Part shown: positions 53,160 through 62,690 of the stretch, piece after piece
Layout: every line of letters begins with the position of its first letter
How positions within the stretch are numbered: the first letter of the stretch is position 1
DNA from: Eurosta solidaginis
Lineage: Eukaryota; Arthropoda; Insecta; Diptera; Tephritidae
Assembly: GCF_040869045.1 (NCBI RefSeq)
Contig: NC_090321.1
Span: 134,717,689 to 134,781,688, forward strand
DNA: 64,000 nt
Direction: 5' to 3'
Translations under genes and position numbers: made by a program
The notes under the pieces: model-generated
Seen by the model: the letters and a program-made list of their open reading frames with translations, nothing else
Database searches by the model: none
What the model was told of the DNA's origin: nothing

Positions 53160-54990
53160 GAGGTTGCAAATGTGGGTATCAAACGAAAGGTGTTATTGAG
53201 TATTTTAAAAGGGAGTGGGCCTTAGTTCTATAGGTGGTCGCCTTTTCGAGATATCGCCATAAAGGTGGACCAGGGGTGAATGCGTTTGTACAATCTCATC
53301 AAACGAAAGGTGTTAATGAGTATTTTAAAAGGGTGTGGGCCTAAGTTCTATACGTGGACGCCGTTTCGAAATATCGCCATAAAGGTGGACCAGGGGTGAC
53401 TCTAGAATGTGTTTGTACGATATGGGTAGGAAATGAATGGTGTTAATGAGTATTTTAAAAGGGAGTAGGCCGTAGTTCTATAGCTGGTCGCCTTTTCGAT
53501 ATATCGCCATAAAGGTGGACCAGGGGTGACTCTAGAATACGTTTGTACAATATGCGTATCAAACGAAAGGTGTTAATAAGTATTTTAAAAGGGAGTGGGC
53601 CTTAGTTCTATAGGTGGACGCCGTTTCGAAATATCGCCATAAAGGTGGACCAGGGGTGACTCTAGAATGTGTTTGTACGATATTGGTATCAAATTAAAGG
53701 TATTAATGAGAGTTTTAAAAGGGAGTGGTGGTAGTTGTATATGTGAAGGCGTTTTCCAGATATCGACCAAAATGTGGACCAGGGTGACCCAGAACATCAT
53801 CTGTTGGATACCGCTAATTTATTTATATATGTAATACCTGCCAAGATTTCAAGGGTTTTTTATTTCGCCCTGCAGAACTTTTCCATTTTCTTCTACTTAA
53901 TATGGTAGGTGTCACAACCGTTTTACAAAGTTTTTTCTAAAGTTATATTTCGCGTCAATAAACCAATCCAATTACCATATTTCATCCCTTTTTCCGTATT
54001 TGGTATAGAATTATGGCATTTTTTTTCATTTTTCATAATTTTCGATATCGAAAAAGTGGGCGTGGTCATAGTCGGATTTCGTTAATTTTGTATACCAAGA
54101 TAAAGTGCGTTCAGATAAGTATGTGAACTAAGTTCAGTAAAGATATGTCAATTTTTGCTCTAGTTATCGTGTTAATGGCCATGCGGAAGGACAGACGGAC
54201 GACTGTGTATAAAAACTGGGCGTGGCTTCAACCGATTTCGCCCATTTTCACAGAAAACAGTTAAAGTCATAAAATCTATCCCCTACCAAACCTCAAAAGG
54301 ATTGGTAAATTTTTGTTCGACTTATGGCATTAAAAGTATCCTAGACAAATTAAATGAAAAAGGGCGGAGCCACGCCCATTCTGAAATTTTCTTTTAATTT
54401 GTATTTTGTTACTGTAAAGATATAAAATTTTTTGTTAAAATTTTACTTAAAAAAATTTTTTTTTTTAAAGTGGGCGTAGTCCGATTTTGCTGATTTTTAT
54501 TAAGCGTACATATGTATAGTAATAGGAGTAACGTTCCTGCCAAATTTCATCATGATATCTTCAACGACTGCCAAATTACAGCTTGCAAAAGTTTTAAATT
54601 ACCTTCTTTTGAAAGTGGGCGGTGCCACGCCCATTGTCCAAAATTTTACTAATTTTCTATTCTGCGTCATAAGTTCAACTCACCTACCAAATTTCGTCGC
54701 TTTATCTGTCTCTGGTAATGAATTATTGCACTTTTTCGGTTTTTCGAAATTTTCGATATCGAAAAAGTGGGCGTGGTTATAGTCCGATATCGTTCATTTT
54801 AAATAGCGATCTGAGATAAGTGCTCAGGAACCTACATACCAAATTTCATCAAGATACCTCAAAATTTACTCAAGTTATCGTGTTAACGGGCGGGCGGACG
54901 GACATGGCTCAATAAAATTTTTTTTCGATCCTGATGATTTTGATATATGGAAGTCTATATCTCTCTCGATTCCTTTATACCTGTACATTG
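53160..54990 (-). mobile_element. Helentron-like element B, truncated
   Basis: About five 130-bp units (53160-53790), then the same 1.2-kb AT-rich arm as element A, including TTTCGATATCGAAAAAGTGG and GTGGGCGGTGCCACGCCCA-type blocks. The hairpin end is missing on the left and the CTCAACTGAGTAT end on the right. It abuts the truncated LINE at 53125. Open frames such as 54552-54782 are shared by all copies of this arm and are not genes. Confidence 0.7.
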
Positions 54991-54994
54991 TAAA

Positions 54995-55194
54995 TTTAAA
55001 AATCGCTCATTGCTCTGTGAAAATCGTATTCTAGGGATCAAAATAAGAAACTTTGCCGAAGGAACCATACCTCTAAAACGAATTTCTAATAATTTTTTTT
55101 AATTTCTTTTCTATTACTAAGTTAAATTTATTTTTTCATTTACATATGTTCTGACTAAATAAATTTCTAAAGAGAAAAATAAACTCCAAAAAGA
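54995..55194. repeat. inverted copy of a short repeat plus spacer
   Basis: Positions about 54995-55085 are the reverse complement of 58205-58290, sharing AAGAAACTTTGCCGAAGGAA and CCATACCTCTAAAACGAATT. Element C therefore lies between two inverted copies of this repeat. The rest is AT-rich. Confidence 0.8.
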
Positions 55195-58145
55195 AACAAG
55201 TAAGGAAGGCTAAGTTCGGGTGTAACCGAACATAACATACTCAGTTGAGAGCTATGGAGACAAAATAAGGAAAATCAATCTGGGGTAACCCTGGAATGTG
55301 GTTGTATAACATATGTATCAAATGAAAGGTATTAAAGAGTATTTTAAGAGAGAGTAGGCCATAGTTCTATGGATGAACGCCATTTAGGGATATCGCCATA
55401 AAGGTGGACCAGGGCTGACTCTAGAATTTGTTTGTACGATATGGGTATCAAATGAAAGGTGTTACTGAGCATTTTAAGAAGGAGTGGGCCTTAGGTCTAT
55501 CGGCGGACGCCTTTTCGAGATGTCCCCATTAAGGTGGACCAGGGGTGATTCTATAATGTGTTTGTACGATATGGGTATCAAATGAAAGGTGGTAATGAGT
55601 ATTTTAAAAGGGAATGGGCTTTAGTTCTATAGGTGAACGCCTTTTCGAGAAATCGCCATAAAGGTGGACCAGGGGTGACTCTAGAATATGTTTGTACGAT
55701 ATGGGTATCAAATGAAAGCTGTTAATGAGTATTTTGAAAAGGAGTGATCCTTAGTTCCATAGGTGGACGCCGTTTCAAGATATAGCCATAAAGGTGGACC
55801 AGGGTTGTCTCTAGAATGTGTTTGTACGATATGGGGATCAAATGAAAGGTGATACTGAGCATTTTAGGAGGGAGTGGGCATTAGGTCTATAGGTGGACGC
55901 CTTTTCGAGATATCGCCATTAGGGTGGGCCAGGGGTGACTCTAGAATGTTTGTACGGTATGGGTATCAAACGAAAGGTGTTACTGAGCATTTTAAGAGGG
56001 AGTGGGCATGAGGTCTATAGGTGGACGCCTTTTCGAGATATCGTCATTAGGGTGGGCCAGGGGTGACTCTAGAATGTGTTTGTACGATATGTGCATCAAA
56101 CGAAAGGTGTTACTGAGCATTTTAAGAGGGAGTGGGCATTAGGTCTATAGGTGGACGCCCTTTCGAGATATCGCCATTAGGGTGGGCCAGGGGTGACTCT
56201 AGAATGTTTGTACGATATGGGTATCAAACGAAAGGTGTTACTGAGCATTTTAAGAGGGAGTGGGCATTAGGTCTATAGGTGGACGCCTTTTCGAGATATC
56301 GCCATTAGGGTGGGCCAGGGGTGACTCTAGAATGTGTTTGAACGTTATATGGGTATCAAATGAAAGGTGGTAAGGAGTATTTTAAAAGGGAGTAATCCTT
56401 AGTTCTATAGGTGGACGCCTTTTCGAGATATCGCCATAAAGGTGGACCAAGGGTGACTCTAGAATGTTTGTACGATATGGGTATCAAACGAAAGGTGTTA
56501 CTGAGCATTTTAAGAGGGAGTGGGCATTAGGTCTATAGGTGGACGCCTTTTCGAGATATCGCCATTAGGGTGGGCCAGGGTGACTCTAGAATGTGTTTGT
56601 ACGATATGGGTATCAAATGAAAGGTGGTAAGGAGTATTTTAAAAGGGAGTAATCCTTAGTTCTATAGGTGGACGCCTTTTCGAGATATCGCCATTAGGGT
56701 GGGCCAGGGGTGACTCTAGAATGTTTGTACGATATGGGTATCAAATTAAAGGTATTAGATGTATATGTGAAGGCGTTCTCGCGATATCGACCAAAATGTG
56801 GACCAGGTGATCCAGAAAATCATCTGTAGGGTACTGCTAATTTATTTATATATGCAATACCACTAACAGTATTCCTGCCAAGATTCCAAGGGCTGTTGAT
56901 TTCGCCTTGTAGAACTTTTTCATTTTCTTCTACTTAATATGGTAGGTGTCACACCCATTTTACAAAGTTTTTCCAAAATTATATTTTGCGTCAACAAACC
57001 AATCCAGTTACCATGTTTCATCCCTTTTTTCGTATTTGGTATAGAATTATGGCATTTTTTTCATTTTTCGTAATTTTCGATATCGATAAAGTGGGCGTGG
57101 TTATGGTCAGATTTCGCCCATTTTCTATACCAAGAAAAAGTGAGTTCAGGTAAGTACGTGAGCTAAGTTTAGTAAAGATATATCGGATTTTGCTCAAGTT
57201 ATTGTGTTAACGGCCGAGCGGAAGGACAGACGGTGGACTGTGTATAAAAACTGGGCGTGGCTTCCACCGATTTCGCCCATTTTCACAGAGAACAGTTACC
57301 GTCATAGAATCTATGCTCCTACCAAATTTGAGAAGGATTGGTAAATTTTTGTTCGACTTATGGCAATAAAAGTATTCTAGACAAACTAAATGAAAATGGG
57401 CGGAGCCACGCCCATTTTGAAATTTTCTTTTATTTTTGTATTTTGTTGCATCATATTATTACTGGAGTTGAATTTTGACTTAATTTACTTATATACAGTA
57501 AAGATATTAAATTTTTTGTTAAAATTTGAATTAAAAAAAATTTTTTTTTAAAAAGTGGGCGTGTTCTTCATCCAATTTTGCTAATTTTTATTTAGCACAT
57601 ATAGAGTAATAGTAGTAACGTTCCTGCCAAATTTCATCATGATATCTTCAACGACTGCCAAATTACAGCTTGCAAAACTTTTAAATTACCTTCTTGTAAA
57701 AGTGGGCGGTGCCACGCCCATTGTCCAAAATCTTACTAATTTTCTATTCTGCGTCATAACGTCAACCCATCTACCAAGTTTCGTCGCTTTATCTGTCTTT
57801 TGTAATGAATTATCGCACTTTTTCGGTTTTTCGAAATTTTCGATATCGAAAAAGTGGGCGTGGTTATAGTCCGATATCGTTCATTTTAAATAGCGATCTG
57901 AGATGAGTGCTCAGGAACCTACATACCAAATTTCATCAAGATACCTCAAAATTTATTCAAGTTATCGTGTTAACGGACGGACGGACGGACGGACGGACAT
58001 GGCTCTATCAAATTTTTTTTCGATCCTGATTATTTTGATATATGGAAGTCTATATCTATCTCGATTCCTTTATATATGTACAACCAACCGTTATCCAATC
58101 AAACTTAATATACTCTGTGAGCTCTGCTCAACTGAGTATAAAAAC
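55195..58145 (-). mobile_element. Helentron-like element C, complete
   Basis: The left end reads AACAAGTAAGGAAGGCTAAG, with the hairpin GTTCGGGTGTAACCGAAC at 55214-55231 and the subterminal motif ATACTCAGTTGAG. About 11-12 units of the 130-bp repeat (55290-56760) follow, then the 1.3-kb AT-rich arm and the end GCTCAACTGAGTATAAAAA. It is collinear with element A after inversion but has far fewer units, so array length varies widely within the family. It has no coding capacity. Confidence 0.7.
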
Positions 58146-58392
58146 ATAGGCATTTCAAAGTGGGATTTTTCAAAATTTACCCCTACGACCCAAAGGGGGG
58201 ACATCAGAATTCGTTTTAGAGGTATGGTTCCTTCGGCAAAGTTTCTTATTTTGGTCCCTAGAATATGATTTTCACAGAGCAATGGACGATTTTTTTTGCC
58301 TCCCCACAAATCGACCCGGCCTACTGTACAACCAACCGTTATCCCATCAAACTTAATATACTCTGTGAGCTCTGCTCAACTGAGTATAAAAA
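58146..58392. repeat. short repeat and second copy of the element C end
   Basis: The 70-bp end of element C (CAACCAACCGTTATCC ... CAACTGAGTATAAAAA) occurs at 58079-58145 and again at 58328-58391. The repeat shared with 54995-55085 lies between. The second end is fused directly to the 5'-truncated gypsy element. Confidence 0.8.
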
Positions 58393-58607
58393 TTATCAGA
58401 AAAAACAGTAGAAACATTAAAAAAATTAAACAGGGCCCTAAGGCAATTACCATAGAAGAATATAGGCGTAGATATCAGCAACATAAAACAGAGGTACCAA
58501 AGATTCCAAAACCAGATAAAATCAAAAGGAAGAGAGGAGGTAAAAAATTCAACCTTAGAAAATCGATAGCAATTTTTATCAAAAAATTTATTTATCCACA
58601 AACATAG
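58393..58607 (+). CDS. gypsy small basic ORF (sORF1), start lost
   Basis: The open frame 58296-58607 runs through the repeat junction; the element-derived part begins near 58393. It reads KAITIEEYRRRYQQH and then RKRGGKKFNLRKSIAIFIKK before the stop. It is strongly basic, with an arginine/lysine-glycine motif, as in a nucleic-acid-binding peptide. Its own start codon is not visible, because the element is truncated here. Function unknown. Confidence 0.5.
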
Positions 58608-58671
58608 AGGAAAGAATTCGATTAAAGACAGAAATAAGAAAAATCAAGGGCACATAAAGTAAGTTTTTTCA

Positions 58672-58839
58672 ATGGAGAGTGCATTGCCTAATGATCTTGA
58701 CTACGAGGCTATCAACCGCACTTTTGATAATCTAGAATTGGATAATAGGAATTTTAAGAAAGGTATAATATCATTAAAGAAATTAAAAGAAGCAGAAAAG
58801 TCATTAGTCTCACTTAAAAAAATGGTGGAAACTGATTGA
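58672..58839 (+). CDS. gypsy small ORF (sORF2), 55 residues
   Basis: It starts MESALPNDLDYEAINRTFDN and then becomes a lysine/leucine-rich helix (IISLKKLKEAEKSLVSLKKM), compatible with a short coiled coil. It has a clean start and stop. It lies 64 bp after sORF1 and is followed 1 bp later by another ATG frame of 21 codons (58841-58906). Confidence 0.55.
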   Translation: MESALPNDLDYEAINRTFDNLELDNRNFKKGIISLKKLKEAEKSLVSLKKMVETD

Positions 58840-58996
58840 CATGCCTAGGGAACCCACCTTAAAAAATGTATTAATACCCGGACTAACCACAGCTGAAGAA
58901 AGATAGAGGTACGAAGTTATATGGGACGTACGGACTAATATTAATAAATAAATAAATAAACAAATATAAGAAAATTTTAGCAATTATTATTTCAAA

Positions 58997-59215
58997 ATGG
59001 GAGGTATAGAATCCAAAGTAAAAGAACCCAGTGCAAACGTAATTAATTCCATTCGGGTCGTTGACCATAGTGAAGCATTATAATTTATAAAAATCTTGTT
59101 GATAATACTAATAATTTGCACTTGCCTCAATTTGTTTCTCAAATTATACTCAGCTCACAATAAATTCTTAAAGAAAAGATACATGAGCCGAGCAGATGGT
59201 CTAGACAAAGTTTAA
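58997..59215 (+). pseudogene. gypsy small ORF with myristoylation motif and membrane segment
   Basis: The frame starts MGGIESK, a good N-myristoylation pattern (Gly at 2, Ser at 6, Lys at 7), continues VDHSEAL and meets a TAA at codon 29. After the stop the same phase reads KILLIILIICTCLNLFLKLY, a clear membrane segment, and then a basic tail (AHNKFLKKRYMSRADGL) to the stop at 59213-59215. Without the single stop it would be a 72-residue, probably membrane-anchored small protein. I believe 412/mdg1 elements have small ORFs before gag, but the role is unknown to me. Confidence 0.6.
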
Positions 59216-59240
59216 TTCTAAACGACAAATATATACCCCA

Positions 59241-60627
59241 ATGGAGAAATGGGAAACCACTCTGAACAAGCTTGTAGAATAGAAGACCTTGGCGGAAAAA
59301 TCTTATAAGTGTATCAACAAAAATACAACCATACTAAGATTTACTGTGTTGAAACTTACTTACTTACTTACTTACTTAATTGGCGCTTAACCGTCTAAAC
59401 GGTTATGGCCGTCCAACAAGGCGCGCCAGTCGCTCCTTCGCTCCGCCAACCGGCGCCAATTGGTCACACCAAGGGAGTTTAAATCGTTTTCCACTTGGTC
59501 CTTCCAACGGAGTGGGGGCCGCCCTCTACCTCTGCTTCCATAGGCGGGTTCCGATAGAAACACTTTCTGTGTTGAAACACCTCACGACAATATTACAAAC
59601 GTTAAACAATATAGGAAAAATCATACAAAGGGTATATAGCAATTTAACAGCTAAACATCAGATAGAAGCACAACAAATTTTTTCCAGTGTCAGGGATAAA
59701 TTGGTATCCCCACTGAGTAGATATAACGTTGAGGCATTGGTCCCAACATCATTTGAAAAGGAAATAGAAAAAAATTTTGCTATCTTATTACCAGAAACTC
59801 AACCGAATTTAGGGGAAGCCCCAAAAATTGAAATTACTGATAAAAATTCGCAAAGAGAAAGCGACAAAATGCCACAAACAATAGTCGAATTTTTAAAGAC
59901 TTTTTCGTCAGTTCTGCCAGAATTCGATGGTAAAGCTGAGAACTTAAATAGCTTCTTAGATGCTTTGGATATCCTAGAACAAATTAAGGTTACCCATGAA
60001 GCCATAGGAACAGCCAGAAACCTATTTAGCACCGAAAGCTCAATCGAAGCAATAAAATAAAAATTAAAAACAGTAATTAAAGGTGAACCAGTTGAAGTTT
60101 TGACAGCAAAACTCCTGAACATCCAGCAACGTAGTAAAACGGCAAACCAATACACTGCTGAAATTAGAAAGCTCACAAAATTGTTGGAAGGCGCTTACAT
60201 ATGTGACGGACTAACACCAGAGTTAGCAACCAAGTATGCTACACAATCAGCTGTAAAAGCTATGTGTAAAAACTGCTCCAACGACAAGGTAAAAACAATT
60301 ATGCAAGCTGGAACGTTCACAACAATGAACGAATCCATATCAAAATTCACTAACAGTTGCACAGAGGTTACTGGAAATCCAAATTCAATGCTACATATTC
60401 GCCAACAAAATCAGTTCCGAGGTAACTTATGCAGGAATTACCAAAACAATAATTATAGAGGAAATTATAGACTTTCTTTCAATACCTATAATAATAATAA
60501 CAATAATAACAGACAAACTAACCAAGGATCTGGTCGCAATTTCGGATCGCCAGGAAATACCCACAATAACACCAGAAATGTCCGAAATGTTACACAACAG
60601 GAAACCCAACAAACTCCACCTCAATAA
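59241..60627 (+). pseudogene. gag: gypsy gag, interrupted by an RTE fragment
   Basis: Gag starts MEKWETTLNKLVE, meets a TAG near 59280, and is interrupted at 59344-59578 by an RTE insertion with TSD. It continues HLTTILQTLNNIGKIIQRVY to a TAA at 60058-60060 and then in the same phase to 60627. The C-terminal tail is Asn/Arg/Gln-rich (NRQTNQGSGRNFGSPGN), with no CCHC zinc knuckle. Subtracting the 223-bp insertion plus TSD brings both parts into one phase. The long frame at 59380-60060 is a chimera of antisense RTE and Gag. Confidence 0.85.
59356..59566 (-). mobile_element. 211-bp 3' fragment of the RTE LINE
   Basis: It is flanked by the exact 12-bp TSD CTGTGTTGAAAC (59344-59355 and 59567-59578). 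The sequence is nearly identical to 16034-16232 (3' end of the full-length RTE) with the same AAGT tail; I see one mismatch (ACCTGGTCC against ACTTGGTCC). It is a typical strongly 5'-truncated LINE insertion and very recent by its identity. Confidence 0.95.
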
Positions 60628-60639
60628 ATAGAAAATTAT

Positions 60640-61290
60640 ATATTTTCAATTTACACCTTAATAGCTACATATCTTCCAGAACAACTCTGAATGATTCCAT
60701 ATCAACCCTCCTAATCGATACGAGAGCGGATATTTCAATAATAAAAAAGGGTCAAATTGACGTAATGTCACGATAAATAATTCTCAAAAAACAGATGTAG
60801 GAGGAATTGGTCAAGGGATAACAAGCACTATTGGCACGCTTAAAGCGGACTTAAAATATGATTATCTATCAATTAGACCCAAATTTTACGTAGTAGAAGA
60901 CAATTTCCCAATCCCATGCGATGGAATATTAGGATTAGATTTCATTAAAAAATATAACTGCATTTTGGATTATCAAACAGAAGGAGACACTCTAATATTG
61001 AGACCATATTACTACCCAGAAAACATAATAATTCAGATGACTAACAAACCAACAATCAATAGTATTTCAATTCCCGCACGATCAGAAGTAGTTCGACAAA
61101 TTCACATTGAAAATAACAATTCAGATTTACTAATCCCACAACAAGAATTGTCTTAAGGTATTTTTATTGCAAACACAATAGCAAATTCAAAACAAACATT
61201 TGTTAGAGTTATAAATACAAAAAATAAAAATGCAACACTGCAAGATTTTAATATACGTACCGAAAATTTTAATGATTATGCAATAGTTAA
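60640..61290 (+). pseudogene. pol: gypsy protease region
   Basis: About 60690-60740 reads STLLIDTRADISIIKKGQI; the usual DTGAD is DTRAD here, a change next to the catalytic Asp. Later it reads GDGILGLDF-like (PCDGILGLDFIKKYNCILDY), the second hallmark of retropepsins. The 60965-61156 frame covers the protease-RT linker. Stops and frame changes (for example near 60770 and 61155) disable it. Confidence 0.8.
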
Positions 61291-62310
61291 AAATAATAAA
61301 CTCAAAAATGAGGTCAACAATAAAGAAAAATTTGAAATATTAAACAAAAATTTTCCAAATTTTGCAAAGAAATCACTTAATGCATTATGTGAAGAGTTCA
61401 TTGACATCTTTTCATTGGAAACAGAACCAATACCACTAATAATTTTTACAAGCAAAAACTTCATATGAAAGACTATAACCCAGTCTACGTAAAAAATTAT
61501 AGAATACCAGAAGCTCATAAGAGTGAAATTAATAAACAAGTAAATAAATTAATTAAAGATGACATAATAGAACCTTCAATCTCCGAATTTAATAGTCCAA
61601 TTTTATTAGCACCGAAAAAATCACTCCACAATTACCAAGAAAAAAGATGGAGAATGGTTGTACATTACAGATAGGTAAATAAAAAATTAACCGCAGATAA
61701 ATTCCCTTTACCAAGAATTGATGACATACTAGATCAATAAGGAAGAGCTAAATATTTTTCATGCTTAGATTTAATTCTAGACATTACCAGATTGAACTCA
61801 GCGAAGAGTCAAGAGATATCACGTTCAGCAGAAAATGGTACTTATCGTTTTAAAAGATTACCGTATGGCGTTAAAGTAGCACCGAACTCATTCCAAAGAA
61901 TGATGGAATTAGCATTTGCAGGCTTAAAACCTTCACAAGCATTCCTATACATGGACGATTTAGTCGTATTAGGATGCTCCGAAAATCATATGATTAAAAA
62001 TTTACGAGATGTTTTCGCAACTTGTAGAAAATATAATTTAAAATTACATCCGAATAAATGCTTATATTTCAACCAAGAAGTAACTTATAAATGCACAAGC
62101 AAAGGAAATTTACCAGACCCCAATAAATTCGAAATAGTTAAAAAATTTCCCAACACCTAAAAATGCGGATGAGGAGAAAACATTCGTCGCATTTTGCAAT
62201 TATTACAGCAGATTTATCCCAAATTTTGCAGAATATTCTAGAATAATAACAAGACTTTGCAAGAAAAATGTAGTTTTCGACTGGACAGAGTATTGCAAAA
62301 AATCCTTTGA
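61291..62310 (+). pseudogene. pol: gypsy reverse transcriptase
   Basis: Motifs: DYNPVYVKNYRIPEAHKSEI, DDIIEPSISEFNSPILLAPK, RWRMVVHYR, DKFPLPRIDDILDQ, KYFSCLDLI, FKRLPYGVKVAPNSFQRMME and the catalytic FLYMDDLVVLG near 61950. In-frame stops (after VVHYR near 61672 and after DDILDQ near 61738) and a frame change near 62155 break it. The YMDD catalytic box is intact. Confidence 0.9.
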
Positions 62311-62690
62311 CTATTTGAAATCTGCGTTAATAAGCCCTAATATCCTACAATATCCTGATTTCAATATACAATTTTGTATAACAACTGACGCAAGTGGATA
62401 TGCTTTCGGAGCAGTGCTAAGCCAAGAGTATGAAGGAAAACAATTGCCAATTGCCTATGCATCAAGATCATTTACTAAAGGAGAATTTAATAAAGCAACA
62501 ATTGATATAGAATTAGCGGCCATTCATTGGGCCATAACATACTTTAGACCATACATTTACAGTAGACAATTTTTGGTCAAAACAGACCACAGACCCTTAA
62601 CATTCCTATTTTCGATGAAAAATCCGTCATCAAAGTTAACTCGAATCAGATTAGATCTGGAAGAATATGACTTCGAGATGGAATGAAAGA
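62311..62690 (+). pseudogene. pol: gypsy RNase H
   Basis: The 62315-62686 frame carries CITTDASGYAFGAVLSQEYE (first Asp), DIELAAIHWAITYFRPYIYS (Glu) and LVKTDHRPLTFLFS (second Asp), the RNase H core of Ty3/gypsy elements. It follows RT directly and leads into integrase after a phase change near 62683. Confidence 0.88.

Noticed and set aside
54552..54782. 76-codon frame shared by all three Helentron-like copies (also 57639-57869 and 34925-35143)
   Set aside because: Conservation reflects common descent of repeat copies; the composition is AT-rich and no domain is visible.
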